In this document: in pieces, positions 24,801 to 32,944 of the stretch | How positions within the stretch are numbered: the stretch's first letter is position 1 | Layout: every line of letters begins with the position of its first letter | Assembly (NCBI GenBank): GCA_029582155.1 | Contig: CM055896.1 | Location: 11,492,987 to 11,556,986 of the forward strand | Origin: Panopea generosa | Taxonomy: Eukaryota > Mollusca > Bivalvia > Adapedonta > Hiatellidae | Direction: 5' to 3' | Length of the DNA stretch: 64,000 nucleotides | Notes under the pieces: model-generated | What the model saw: the letters and a program-made list of their open reading frames with translations, nothing else | Databases searched by the model: none | Told to the model about the DNA's origin: nothing | Translations under genes and position numbers: made by a program

Positions 24801-27800
24801 ACATGAGTAAGCACACTCGAGAATGATATATAGACAACTTAGAGAAACAGACTGATACGGGAATGTACAGATTAAAAAGTTTCAGCAGACAAATCTGAAG
24901 GCTGAACGGAGCAATTTTAGTATTTGAAAAACCAGTTAACAAATATGATATCCATATCAAATATGGACTCAAACCGGTTATTCAAACACAAGAAAAAAGA
25001 AAGTAATGTTATTTTACATAAGAAAGATAGAGAAAAAGACAGTAAAAGGCGCCCAATCCTCCACGACCGGTGATTGTAGCAATTGTAAGATAACCACATC
25101 CCACTGGATGGGTTAACCCCAAATCAATGAGGATTTCAAAATGAGGCTATTCGCAGTACTTGCAAACCGCCGGAACGTGTGGATGGATTTGTACACATTT
25201 CGAGGAATTATATATTCAACAGCAAAAACTTTTAGTCGGTCACAACGATTTGCATAACATAAAACGTATATCAAACGTATGAATTAATTCTAGTTCCGGT
25301 CAACTGGAATGACGCCCCTTTCAAGACTTAACAGCTTTAAAAGGTGTTAAGTCTTACTCTATTATTAGGCTCCAAAGTGGTCTAATGGTGTACGCGTTTG
25401 ACTGTCAATCCGGATGTCGTATGTTCAAACCGTGGTAAATGCTAAAAAAATAATAATACATATTTTTTTTATTCTTTTTTATATTTTTTTATTGAAAATG
25501 TTACCGGTTTTCAAATAACACTTAAAAATATGTCAACTGTTAAAGCAACGACAATATCACAATATCTCTCGCAATCCTGTGATGTAGAAGTATACATGTT
25601 GTGTTTGTATGAAAAGCGATATTATAAAGCTGAGGTATCGGACATGTTGAAGTAGTTATTCTATTATATTATCCTGTTTGATTTTACAGGAGGCACAATA
25701 ATTAATTAAATTATTTATTTATAATCTTCTGCTCTTAACAGCTAAAAGAAAAATCGTTAGAACAATGTTTTGCTTGAACATTTAGCGTCAGTTTATGAAA
25801 TCAAGGGCTAATAGACGAATAATACAATGTAAATATTGTACATGAATTACATGGAGAACAGGTATTGGTCTTCTGGTCTGAAACAGCTACGATATGCCAT
25901 ACAAAATAGTGAGATGGACGATAATGTCCTAAAACGGAAACAAATGCTTAGTTTGCTTGTGAAAATGTAAACAACGATACAACTTCAAAACAACCCTGAA
26001 ATAGTTGGATAGTAGTATTATTCCATGTTATTAGAATACCGCTAAATGACACAATACACTTATGCAGTGTACAATATACTTATACTACGTACTAAGCAAA
26101 TTTTGGCGTTTAGCAGCCTTATAACATCTACTTGTAATTTTACTGATATAATTTGGTATATTGATACATAATACAAATGTAAAACATATAAAGTAGTCCC
26201 ATCAATGCTTCCAAAATAATAAATTGAGCTGTTTTCAATCTGAAAAAGGTTCAATCAGTCACGTTTCTCGAATGTTTGAGGAAACGGTCAATATCCTATT
26301 CAAAAACACATGTCCGCTTTAAACTTAAATAGAATGCCGCTCGTATCGGCTATATCTTTGATTTAAAAACGAAATAATAATATGAAAATAGGGATTTTCT
26401 TACCTCACTGTCCGACCGCGTGGACAAAAATAACAGGAAGTACCGGTTTATCGTTTGTGGTTATCACCGTAAATGCGGCGTAGTAGCCGTTTATGTAACA
26501 TATACGTTGGACGGGGTGATATACTAGTATGAAATAATGACCCAAAACATGCACAAATGCGCAAGTCGTATTATATCTTTGCAGTTATTGTATGGATGTA
26601 TGCATTCAGCCTGCTCACTGATATATGTTATATATGTATTATTTCAGGGCTTGGAATCATTGGTCCAAAAACCTACAACCACCCTGAGTTTGGTGAGCGA
26701 GGGTGCGGAGTGCATTTTTATTTCCAAACGCCTCTTTCTCAACCTGGCCAACATCAAAGTCCTCAGGGTGGTAACAGACATGGTATGACGTATAAATTTT
26801 ATCTTTCTATCTCAAATTAATATTTTAGTAACATCGATTGTGAAACAAATTTTTCCTACAACTTAAACAAAATCAGGTTCGAATACTTCCTGGGTTGAAC
26901 AACTTAATACGCATATGTGGTTAAAGTGTCTTGCTCAAGAACACATACATAGCCGTGGTGGAGGATCGAAACCACGGCAACCGATCCTAGGTCCAATCCT
27001 CTACCACCAGACCAAGCACTCCATTTTTCTTTCTCTTTACAACAAGCTAATGTCGTAGGTTCGAGTCCCACTCGCTCCAAAAACTTTATGTGAGAAAGTT
27101 TGCCAGTTACTTGCGAAAGCACGGTGGTTCTACACAGTCTGAGGTCTTCCTCCACCAGTAAAACGGGATATGCCAGATATAACCTGAAATGTGTTGAAAA
27201 TGGTGTTTAACACCATTCTGTACAACAACGTGTGTATTTTACTGTATCACATCAGATATAGGGAAGACCTGGGTCATATTCGCCAATCATTCTTAAGAAT
27301 ATTCTTAGACTTAAGCTTGAAAATCCAATTTCAACATTAGGTATCTAGTTTACCATAACATATAAAATAGTTATGGGAGTTTAATTGACTATATATTAAG
27401 TGTCCCTACATGCTTGCAAATTTTGGTCTCAAAAATGGTATCTAAGTGTGTTTTTCAAAATGCATTCTTTAGTTCAAGTCTAAGACTATTCTTAAGAATG
27501 GTTGGTGAATACCACCTCTGTTTATACTAGGTAGTGAGATTAAAATGAGTATTTGACTTTGAGCAGTGAATTACTCTATATCTTTAATAAAAAAAAATAC
27601 GCATATTCTAACATGTTTCACTTTATCGTGCTCGTTATATCAAAGTTTTATAAAAAGCAGGTATATAAAGAACTATCCGCGTATTTCACAATTGGTGCAT
27701 GAAATGGAGTTGCATTTCTATTTACAGGTACAGACATACCCGTCACAGGAATTCATTGAAGAACAAGTTCGTCACTACAGAAACTGGCAAAAATACAAAT

Positions 27801-27838
27801 CTGGACTAGTTCAAGGCGTTCTTAACAGACACAAATAA
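3053..27838 (+). CDS. CNBD2: CNBD2-like cyclic nucleotide-binding domain protein, complete, 17 exons
   Basis: Exons: 3053-3427, 3931-4001, 5051-5168, 7395-7463, 7968-8056, 8620-8782, 9501-9584, 10012-10076, 10532-10609, 13547-13607, 18249-18393, 19311-19423, 19916-20023, 21653-21752, 22389-22516, 26648-26782, 27728-27838. They sum to 2013 nt (670 aa plus stop); every junction has GT/AG and matching phase. The N-terminus (1-125) is Ser/Arg/Pro-rich, followed by a basic helical stretch (about 126-150). CNB domain 1 spans about 241-330. Its phosphate-binding cassette reads FGELALIEGGRRTAS, with Glu296 and Arg305 where PKA-type domains contact the ribose and phosphate, so ligand binding is plausible. 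A second, diverged CNB begins near 371 (KKGDIVVKNSKESKYIIAIK), is interrupted by about 170 Ser/Lys/Arg-rich residues, and resumes near 586 (GTVFGLESL) without the cassette arginine. CNBD2 in mammals is linked to sperm function. The family call is firm; orthology rests on architecture recalled without a search. Confidence 0.88.
4002..5050 (+). other. Intron 2 of the CNBD2-like gene, with SINE C tail remnant
   Basis: Bases about 4360-4440 match the 3' part of SINE family C (CTTCTTCTACCTGTAAAAAC, then a GGATATGACATAT-like segment). The rest of the intron is unassigned. The acceptor used is the AG ending at 5050: it is the only one that restores the codon split after base 4001 and opens a frame through 5168. 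Confidence 0.5.
5270..5345. repeat. Fragment of the GAGTCTGAG repeat
   Basis: The piece ATTTGAGTCTGAGAATTG followed by TGTAAAACACTGTAAACATA resembles the inner part of the inverted-repeat element at about 31575-31838. Confidence 0.45.
5345..7085 (+). mobile_element. Truncated copy of the long-TIR DNA element
   Basis: The left end (ATTACATAAGCGGCTACTAC, then ACCGGTACTTCCTGTTAT) matches the left terminal repeat of the element at 22772-26518. The stretch from about 6110 to 7085 matches about 24780-25690, including a tRNA-like segment near 6750-6830 (CTCCAAAGTGGTCTAATGG and ATGTTCAAACCG). The right terminal repeat is missing. It lies in intron 3 of the CNBD2-like gene. No transposase is recognisable. 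Confidence 0.7.
8190..8390. repeat. Compound trinucleotide microsatellite
   Basis: Successive CTT, GGT, GAT and AAT triplet runs lie in intron 5 of the CNBD2-like gene, 230 bp upstream of exon 6. The low-complexity reading frame across it is not a gene. Confidence 0.95.
9641..9844. repeat. GTGA/GACA compound tetranucleotide microsatellite
   Basis: About 118 bp of GTGA repeats pass directly into about 87 bp of GACA repeats, just 57 bp after the exon 7 donor. The transition needs only one T-to-C-type change per unit, which suggests that a variant unit arose within the array and expanded. Confidence 0.97.
10165..10325 (-). mobile_element. SINE family B copy
   Basis: Read on the minus strand: a tRNA-like head (GTGGTCCAGTTGTGGAG as A-box region, GTGGGTTCGGTCCTCCCC as B-box region), then a body with GTGTCCTTAAGCAAGGCAC. 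It lies in intron 8. Related copies are at 17990-18200, 26830-27020, 36200-36410 and 43175-43370. Confidence 0.75.
10732..11600. mobile_element. Non-autonomous TIR element, about 870 bp
   Basis: The left end CCCAGGGTGCATTGCGTTAC and the right end, read in reverse complement as CCCAGGGTGCACTGCGCTAC, form imperfect terminal inverted repeats extending about 35 bp. No coding capacity is seen inside. It lies in intron 9 of the CNBD2-like gene. Confidence 0.75.
11848..12033. mobile_element. MITE with GCAGCCAC/TCTTAA core
   Basis: About 185 bp with ends TATACAGTCAAACCT and AGGTTTGTCTGTATA, which are near-perfect inverted repeats bounded by TA. The inner motif is AAGCAGCCACTTGTCTTAA. Further copies lie at 19133-19250, 27975-28160 and 42850-43035. 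Confidence 0.8.
12290..12535 (+). mobile_element. SINE family C copy
   Basis: The tRNA-like head has an A-box region GTTGTCTAAGGCGCCG and a B box GTAGGTTCGAGTTCC, resembling a leucine-type tRNA. The body contains AAAAACTTTATGTGAGATAG and CTTCCTACACTATTAAAATT. It lies in intron 9, downstream of the TIR element and the MITE. Confidence 0.8.
12536..13546. other. 3' part of intron 9, mostly unassigned
   Basis: AT-rich. Two direct copies of CAAATGACGT lie at about 12985-13015, one within the palindrome TGACGTCA (a CRE-type octamer). No coding exon was found before exon 10 at 13547. Confidence 0.4.
13813..14135 (+). repeat. Six 54-bp tandem repeats upstream of the retrotransposon ORF
   Basis: The element CTGGCGTAGAAAATACCATA recurs at 13817, 13871, 13925, 13979, 14033 and 14087, exactly every 54 bp, with only a few substitutions. 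Every unit carries the inverted pair CATATAAC / GTTATATG around a 12-base loop (one unit has a single change in the spacer). The array ends about 90 bp before the ORF start and is probably the 5' UTR monomer array of the retrotransposon. Confidence 0.95.
14225..17434 (+). CDS. Retrotransposon endonuclease/reverse transcriptase polyprotein (ORF2), intact
   Basis: 1069 codons without stop or frameshift. The N-terminal APE-type endonuclease (about 15-230) shows Asn23, FTETWL with Glu48, YRPP at 122-125, GDFN at 154-157 and a terminal histidine in RYHCPV (His224, in place of the usual SDH). The reverse transcriptase (about 440-740) shows GKASGPDSI, NYRPISLL, FCDISKAFDRVWH (catalytic Asp591), GVPQGSILGPLLF, FADDTSLF (Asp679/Asp680) and HKHLG. 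The C-terminus has a Cys-X-Cys...His...Cys motif at about 990-1005, as in many Jockey/CR1-group elements. Such proteins nick the target and copy element RNA in place. The clade within the Jockey/CR1 group is undecided. All visible catalytic residues are retained, so the copy may be young and active. Confidence 0.95.
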   Translation: MFSGPFNISDLTKQSNISLVHYNVQSFLHKKDILYADLKHFDILAFTETWLSPTTDTNDIIYDNYHISFRNDRRFDAHGGILVYISNRLHAIRRYDLEIPGIECIWLEIRLKNKIILFGTFYRPPNSSAAILSSIDDSIGLAYDTTISDIIITGDFNLNTLNQQSNSKIINISQQYNLTQMVTEPTHFTENASSLIDLFLLSNPICVIHCGVGEPFLDQNVRYHCPVFCILKYTKSNTYCFKRKIWKYKEGNYPLLKQNASLYDWNSIFDSDIDIYALNMSNTIKSLAEETIPSKIVNIRPSDPPWLHNEIRKKMRLRKRIYDKAKKTNIENNWLIYRKICNEVTLLVRNSKNEYFNKLAHKLKTQNISSSDWWKTLKTFIKPKNQSNSIPTLKRNDILYTDDYEKANILNEFFTSQTFLNDEHKALPDIPICQTRPQLNTIKITPLEVKSTLQMLKLGKASGPDSINNYILKELSHELSVPLCNLFNRSIKTCTVPKLWKTANVSAIFKKNDPSDVSNYRPISLLCCIEKVMEKIIHKHIFNFFTRHNIITALQSGFVPNDSTVNQLVDIYNTFCKALDEGKEIRTVFCDISKAFDRVWHKGLLIKLNAVGITGTLLSWLTNYLENRNQCVVVSGSTSDMSSLKAGVPQGSILGPLLFLVYINDIVENISSSIKLFADDTSLFVIVESPDLAASMLNSDLRKIHNWADRWLVNFNPNKTESMVITRKINKPIHPNISMNQTVIQEVVTHKHLGLTFSNNGSWHEHIQYIKEKAWKRINIMRLLKFQLDRKSLEIIYTTFIRPILEYANIVWDNCTLYEVNEIEKIQLEAARIVTGATKLVSISALYKETCWESLKTRRQKHKLILYYKMHNGLSPSYLCSLLPENVGNLVGYNIRNAQDLRTFSCNTQLYFNSFLPSSVREWNSLPHLIRESPSLNIFKSNINANKQKVPNHYYTGNRTAQIYHTRLRTNCSNLNQHLFNKNIVASPNCLCGEIEDTYHYLFRCRLFHQYRQRMMTEIKLAYPHDPSLNDLLYGNENLTLTDNNSIFMTVQNYIIKTKRFEYRTQLNR
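17990..18205 (-). mobile_element. SINE family B copy
   Basis: On the minus strand the head includes GTGGGTTCGATCATCC (B-box region) and the body contains TTCTACCTAGGAAGACATCG and a TTGTAAGAACTTC-like segment shared with the copy at 36200-36410. It ends about 45 bp before exon 11. Confidence 0.75.
18508..18625 (+). mobile_element. SINE family D, 3' fragment
   Basis: Matches the 3' half of the full copy at 47171-47460 (ATACCATATGTCTGCTCCAT ... ATGTCTCAAGCAATTGTTG) and ends in the same CAACAACAAC tail. Confidence 0.7.
18770..19015 (+). mobile_element. SINE family A copy
   Basis: The tRNA-like B box GTCGTGAGTTCGAATCTTCC is followed by the family body (ATTGCATCTCATTAACATTC, GATTCAAATGGGAAAGCTAT, CCCAGGAAAGAGTG, CTAACCCTCGATGGCATAAA). 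Confidence 0.8.
19133..19250. mobile_element. MITE copy, diverged
   Basis: AACCTGTCTTAAACAGCCAG and TATGGCTGCTTAAAAAAGTG form the inverted ends of the same family as 11848-12033. It lies 60 bp upstream of exon 12. Confidence 0.6.
19525..19820 (+). mobile_element. SINE family A, full-length copy
   Basis: Complete head (GGTCGGTAGCGCGTCTGATT, then GTCGTGAGTTCGAATACCCG), body, and a TCAATCAATCAATCA tail. It lies in intron 12 of the CNBD2-like gene. Confidence 0.85.
20225..20465. mobile_element. Palindromic MITE, GGGCCCAGTTGTTCAAAG family
   Basis: Near-perfect terminal inverted repeats: GGGCCCAGTTGTTCAAAGCT at the left and its complement AGCTTTGAACAACTGGGCCC at the right, with a second inner palindrome around TTAACCCGGGGTTAA / TTAACCCAGGGTTAA. 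The element is 241 bp and non-coding. Confidence 0.9.
20466..21214. other. Intron 13, unassigned
   Basis: AT-rich. No coding exon, RNA gene or repeat was recognised. Confidence 0.4.
21215..21625. mobile_element. Inverted-repeat element around GATCATATGCGACGC
   Basis: The left end (GTGCATAGTCTTGATCATAT, then GCGACGCTTG) recurs inverted at the right (CGCATATGATCAAGACTAGT, then GTATGCAC). A third, inner copy of the arm (GCAAGCGTCGCATATGATCA) lies at 21425-21445. It is probably a foldback element, ending about 30 bp before exon 14. Confidence 0.6.
22772..26518. mobile_element. 3.75-kb DNA element with terminal inverted repeats of about 290 bp
   Basis: The left arm (22772-23062) opens CCGTCCAACGTATACATTAC. 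The right arm (26240-26518) reads the same in reverse complement (CCGTCCAACGTATATGTTAC). Similarity continues through ACCGGTAC, GATATAGCCGATACGAGCGG and CGTTTCCTCAAACATTCG to CAGATTGAAAAC. The interior has no convincing transposase, carries a nested repeat at about 23640-24060 and a tRNA-like segment near 25360-25440. A truncated relative is at 5345-7085. It fills most of intron 15 of the CNBD2-like gene. Confidence 0.82.
23640..24060 (+). repeat. Dispersed repeat nested in the long-TIR element
   Basis: Contains two related blocks: CCGTGTGGTTCCGGCTAAGA and CTGTGCGGTTCCAGGGAGCC, each followed by AGAATAGRATCACTGT. The same blocks occur inverted at about 49410-49630. Confidence 0.7.
26830..27020 (-). 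mobile_element. SINE family B copy
   Basis: On the minus strand: GTGGTTTCGATCCTCCACCA (B-box region) and TCTTGAGCAAGACAC body. It lies in intron 16 of the CNBD2-like gene, with SINE C immediately downstream in the opposite orientation. Confidence 0.75.
27035..27220 (+). mobile_element. SINE family C copy, 5'-truncated head
   Basis: B box GTAGGTTCGAGTCCCACTCG, then AAAAACTTTATGTGAGAAAG and CTTCCTCCACCAGTAAAAC. It matches the copy at 12290-12535. Confidence 0.75.
27265..27517. mobile_element. MITE with TTCTTAAGAATATTCTTAGAC ends
   Basis: Inverted ends: ATTCTTAAGAATATTCTTAG at the left and CTAAGACTATTCTTAAGAAT at the right, 250 bp long, non-coding. A second copy in inverse orientation lies at 33240-33487. 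Confidence 0.8.
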
Positions 27839-27845
27839 TGTATTT

Positions 27846-27851
27846 AATAAA
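27846..27851 (+). promoter_or_regulatory. Polyadenylation signal AATAAA of the CNBD2-like gene
   Basis: A canonical hexamer 8 bp after the stop codon at 27836-27838, which implies a very short 3' UTR. Confidence 0.6.
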
Positions 27852-27974
27852 ACACTTACTCTGAGTTTTAAAGACATACATAGTGTAGGGTAAATCATCT
27901 CTATTATAATGAAAGAGTTCAATACATTAATTGAAACCAAATGTTCTGACAACTTCTGACACGTTTCACTTATT

Positions 27975-28160
27975 ACAGTAAAACCTGTTTATGCGGTCAA
28001 CTCTGCTAAGCAGCCACTTGTTTTAAGCAGCCACAATAACTATTTCACATTTATATACGTTTACAGCTAATTAACCTGCATTCAGCAACCGCCGTGTCTT
28101 AAAGGGTCACAGTTGCTCCTTCCATTGACTAGCTGCTTAAAACAGGCTTGGCTGTTATGC
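27975..28160. mobile_element. MITE copy (AAGCAGCCAC family)
   Basis: Begins TTACAGTAAAACCTGTTTAT and ends CTGCTTAAAACAGGCTTGGC. Same family as 11848-12033. Confidence 0.7.
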
Positions 28161-30519
28161 ATTCTAGGCACACCTGACTATAGTGCTGTACCCTGTATAC
28201 ACAACACATCTTAACTCGACTATGGACTCATGCTCTTATTTACAATGCTGTTCATAAGCTTTTTATGACATTTTAAATTTTAAAAAAAATGTCATGAATC
28301 AACTTCTTGGGTTAATTCATACTGAGATGATTGGTTAATACGTGACTAGTTCTCCGAACGCTGCCTCCAAAGTCCATTAGAACAAGTTTTATTCAAATCT
28401 GTGCGATATTTTAGGGTATGCCCTAAATAAGAAGCATGTAACATCAACACAGATCAAGTGGTAAAAGGGAGGCAACTCCGGGTCAATATATATTTGTGTT
28501 ACTACGACATTCTTGATTGGCCGTGTGGATAGTGCATTCATTACATATAATTAAAACAGCTTCATCTACACCAGCTCTACTCCAAAGTAATGCGTGGATA
28601 TCACTAAGTACCTTTTTAACTAAATGTCAGAAAGGTGACCTATAGGATCTGAAGTCATGTTGCAATTATATCTTCACGGCCAAGTATGATTTAGCGAATT
28701 GACGTGCTTGACAGCTATTCTTCTACAGCAAGCAAACAATTTTGACGAGAAAGTACAGCATAAACAATGAGTAAATGTCCGCCCCAACAGTGCATAAAGT
28801 ATGTCGAGCATTTATATTGGCTAATTGGACCGCACCAGCTTGTGCCGAAACTGACTTTTCTGACTCTTTGTCCTAAAATGCACCTACGTTAGAAACTCAT
28901 GAATATATGCATTTCATTTTTGTCTCTGTTGATGTATACAAACGACTCATGATTGTAGAGCATTTTTTCAAGTTTCAAACTTTCTGCTCCTACACCACAC
29001 CCCACCCACTGGGAGACATAAAATGAGGTAAGTTATACATGACGCATACACATTCTTACTAGTATTCATGTCAGCCAGTTTATATTATATTTTATAAAAA
29101 AAAGAAAAAAAAAGAAACTTGTGATATTTTACAGAATTTGATTTTTCTACACCTTGACAATTGACCTTTTAACCTAAACAACAAACCTCAGCCCGCAATT
29201 AGGACAAAAATCCACTACAGAAGAATGAGATAACTGGTAAAACTTCTTACATAAAATGTTTAACCCAGTTACGTGCCAACCCACAACCTCAGTGGTGAGA
29301 GACAAGTGATCTTGAGAAGACATATTGGACCATTTCGATCCTTGGCAAAGGTTTCCAGCCTCAGCACACAGTTCGTCTATGTTCTATATGAAATAAGGTT
29401 TAGAACTTCCACGCTTAAAATCCACATAGAAAAGTTATTAAAGAGGCTTCACCTACATCGACGATATGTTTTCGATTTTGTCAGTAAAACTGCACATTTA
29501 TATCAAACATTATATATTATGGATATTCTGTTCAATAACTTATATTGTATTTTGTCTCTGTAGTATAACATTCTTTAATTGTGTTGACCAAATATTAAAT
29601 CGCGGCCCGCGATAAAGTCATTCATTGGCCAATATCGGGTTATGCTAAAACATTGACAAATAAAACGGACAATGCCGACCTGTGTTTTAACGAATTTCGC
29701 ATAGATAAGATAAACTACAAGGATGGAATCAACCATTATTTTCGAATGGGACAGTCCTCTTTGTGATTCGATAAACTTTTCATCATTTACTGAGCTAAAC
29801 GTTTTAGGTGATCCATCTTTAAAGTATATTTCCATAGCAGGAATGTATCCATTCATAAACATTCACAATAAATGGCGGATTGTTAACCAGCTTGTTTTTT
29901 TGCAAAAGACAGCGCATACGCAGTGACAGCCTTATGGTTGTAATTTTTAAAATAAATCCTCAGATGCAATAAAGCACATCCATCTGTAAAAATCCAATAC
30001 AAATATTGTTTTGACACCAGTGACATCTTATTGCAATATGTGCTACTGGTGTTGCTCTACTCTGACATCTGCATCAGAAATCACAGTCTCTATGAATTAT
30101 TTGAAAGTATTTCGAACTAAATAACGTAGGACTTTTTAGCCCAAGAATTGTGTTACCGTCATAAAAAGGGGATACAATAGTGTAATGAGTCCATTAACCC
30201 ACGTTTGGTTTAATCATCGCTGTACAGATCGGCAACTTCCGGTTTTCAATACAATACGCTCCCACACTGTGATTGTTACACTAACGGTTACCACAATAGC
30301 TGCAACTAGACCGGTAACCAAGCTTTGTTTTATGTTACATTCTTATGGTTTCGGCAGTTTCAATTTATTTATTAATATTTCACTTTTAATCCATTAACAG
30401 TCTTTTAGAACCACCATACAACTTTTCAAGCACTCATAGCTGAAAATACAATCTGTGTGGCGGTAACCATGGAAACCAAAATGAATTAATTAATTTCTCT
30501 TTCCAGAGGCGTATATCGT
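28161..30519. other. Intergenic stretch, largely unassigned
   Basis: A fragment of SINE C (inverted; CCCACAACCTCAGTGGTGAG) is at about 29278-29330. A 67-codon ORF at 29723-29926 starts ATGGAATCAACC but has no recognisable similarity and is not claimed as a gene. The rest is AT-rich and featureless to the eye. Confidence 0.45.
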
Positions 30520-30745
30520 GCAACTGTTCGATCACACTCTCTTTCTTTCAATTCCCGGTCTGTTTCACCAACATACTGTTCTGTATTTTGTGCAAATATT
30601 TACCGTCATACATTAATGTTCTGTCATTTGTCGGCATTTAAATTCAATTACACGGTGGAAGCTGTGGTGGTCGGATGTTTCTTGAAGTAACGTGCTTGAA
30701 ATTATGTTGCACATTTCACATCCTGTTGAGCACTCTCCCCCACCA

Positions 30746-30750
<5 letters not shown>
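30520..30750 (-). pseudogene. Possible degenerate retroelement C-terminus (GIY-YIG-like)
   Basis: On the minus strand one frame reads CEMCNIISSTLLQETSDHHS and continues with a CRQMTEH segment. Another frame continues with LMYDGKYLHKIQNSMLVKQT. The spacing of C-X2-C, a later cysteine and a YxxKxQ...T block resembles the GIY-YIG endonuclease tail of Penelope-like elements, but broken by a stop and a frame change. This is pattern memory only. Confidence 0.3.

Positions 30751-30795
<45 letters not shown>
30747..30795. repeat. CT dinucleotide microsatellite
   Basis: A run of about 23 CT repeats followed by CTCCTCTCCT. Confidence 0.97.
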
Positions 30796-30797
<2 letters not shown>

Positions 30798-31129
30798 CCT
30801 CTCCTTTAACAGACGACTGGTCTTGCTTTGAACCAAAATGTCGCAAAGTTTATTTTATCTCTTCGGAGGTCCACAGGCGGTGGCTCTTTAAACATTTGCT
30901 TCATTCTATCTGACCAGTGTAAGACAGTCATGTACTATATACAATACCGTGTGCTTGAATATGGAAGCACAAGCGGTACACGCTCGTTCGTTTTATATTT
31001 AGACACGTTTCTTTAGCAGCACAGATATGTCCAATGCAGCTGTGATTGAAAACTGACATTTAAAAGTTGCATTATTAACTCCTGTCTATGGCGCTTATTG
31101 TTTTCTTTGTCTTTGTCACATATTCTCTT

Positions 31130-31412
31130 AAGTCACGTGTCTGACTATCAATCCAGGGGTCATGAGTTCGATTCTGGGCCCCGCCCGGCAACAGTCTCCG
31201 TGGTGATTGATATACGGCATTGTGTCTCATTACCGTTCGTTTCTTACCGCTGATTCAAGTGGGAAAGTTAGCAGTTACTTGCGGAGAGTGTGTGTGCTCG
31301 AGTACTGGTTAACCTTTCATGACCCCAGGAAACAGCGGTTAGGTTAACTAATCGTCTGTTAACCCTCAATGGAATAAAAATGTCGCTAAATATTTAATCA
31401 ATCAATCATCTC
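31130..31412 (+). mobile_element. SINE family A copy
   Basis: GTCATGAGTTCGATTCTGGG (B-box region), the body CATTGTGTCTCATTACC ... GATTCAAGTGGGAAAGTTAG, and an ATCAATCAATCATC tail. Confidence 0.85.
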
Positions 31413-31574
31413 TAACGTCTTATGACTAGTCCGTAAGTCAACCCTTACTTTAGTGAGATGGGCGACATCAGTGTTTTCTAAGATATACTGCTTGTCTCGT
31501 CTCTTTTTTCTTTCTTCGCTATGTGGTCTAAAAATTAATTCTAGTATGTTCTATGCCTTAATTCTACTATAATA

Positions 31575-31838
31575 CTGGGCCTAGATTCACAAATAGGCTG
31601 AGGCTGAGAATTGAACTCAGACTCAAATTTTACACATGTTTTCTGTAAAACCCTGTAAACATACAATTAAGAGTAAAACATGTGATGCTTTAACATTTTC
31701 TGTTAGATGAGTGTTACAACTGCTTGTTTCTGGAAATCAATATAGTAATTTACTTGTTTGATAGATGTTATTTTTTTGACATTTTGAGTCTGAGTCTAAC
31801 TTGCAGGCTCAAAATATTGATGAATATAGCTCCTGTTA
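31575..31838. mobile_element. Imperfect inverted-repeat element (GACTCAGACTCAAA)
   Basis: The left end has CTGAGAATTGAACTCAGACT. The right end has TTTTGAGTCTGAGTCTAACT, its inverse. About 260 bp, non-coding; a fragment of the interior is at 5270-5345. Confidence 0.6.
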
Positions 31839-32640
31839 TAAATGGCGCGGGCGTGTCATACACAACCCTCAAGCTTATCTACATCTGCCAATCCAAATTC
31901 TGAAACTATCATGGCGTCAATAAATATATTATAGACAAAACAGAGTCTTCACTGTAGACAGCAATTGCGCATCCAATTCCCCCAAGTATGCAAACGCTAA
32001 TTAGGTTTTGTTGAAGATAAGTTGGCAATGAAATATGGTTTATCCTAAACGTGAACCAATCGCCACACGTTCTTTTGTTTATAGAGTGTTGCCAAGACAA
32101 CACGAGCTGTCCTTTCTCTCCCAGGGTCCATTGTGCTGGCGGGAGAGACTGCGAATTGTTATCAAGAACAGTTCCAATTAATTTTTTTAACATGGATGCT
32201 AATCGGATCTGACCTTGACAATAGAGCTTCTCTACATGCATTCAAACCTTCATTTCGAGCTGTAACTATTACCTCTCTTTGTTTGAATACTACATTAGAA
32301 ACTAAATGTGATACTACAGTCGCAAGTAATCATTAACAAGACTTGTCTATAATTCCTTGGTATTAATGATCAGTAATTGAGTTTGTATGCTTTTGCAATA
32401 AGATTTGGCGAATAAATAGTCAGAACTATGGTGGAGCGAGAGGAGGGAGAAATGTTCTGGAACTGCTGAGGTTTCCAAAATATAAAAATACGTACCTATT
32501 TCAGTATGAATGGAAAGACAAATACGCTTGGTCCCTCCTGGGGTTTACAGACCGCACCCCTCTCCAACCCCAGTGTGCAAAGCATTGCAAAAAATACACG
32601 TTTGTTTGAAAGTGATGAAAAACACGTTAAAGACACATTG
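31839..32640. other. Intergenic stretch, unassigned
   Basis: A 110-codon minus-strand ORF at 31909-32241 has no recognisable domain and no flanking splice pattern, so no gene is called. Nothing else was recognised. Confidence 0.4.
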
Positions 32641-32644
32641 GCTA

Positions 32645-32646
32645 TA

Positions 32647-32682
<36 letters not shown>

Positions 32683-32880
32683 TTTAGCGTCATTCTTATG
32701 CCATCGAGGGCTAACAGACGATCATTTTACTTAACCACTGTTTCCTTGGATTAACCAGTACTCGAGCACACCCCGTCTCCGCAAGTAACTGATAACTTTC
32801 CCACTTGAATCAGTGGTGAGAGACGAATGATAATGAGACACAATGTCGTATATCAATCATCACGGAGACTGTTGCCGTGG
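32645..32880 (-). mobile_element. SINE family A copy
   Basis: Inverse copy starting with a TGATTGATTGATTGATTGAT tail complement, then CCATCGAGGGCTAACAGACG and the reverse body. It ends at ACGGAGACTGTTGCC, where the tRNA-like head is lost. Confidence 0.85.
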
Positions 32881-32944
32881 CTATATTTGATTATATGTAC
32901 TGTTCCGAGATTGCTCCTTGTAATATGATTTTTTGTAAACTAGT

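Noticed and set aside
29723-29926. 67-codon plus-strand ORF in the intergenic region
   Set aside because: No similarity recognised and only a weak possible donor; too short to claim.
31909-32241. 110-codon minus-strand ORF
   Set aside because: No recognisable domain, no convincing splice context and no neighbouring exons.
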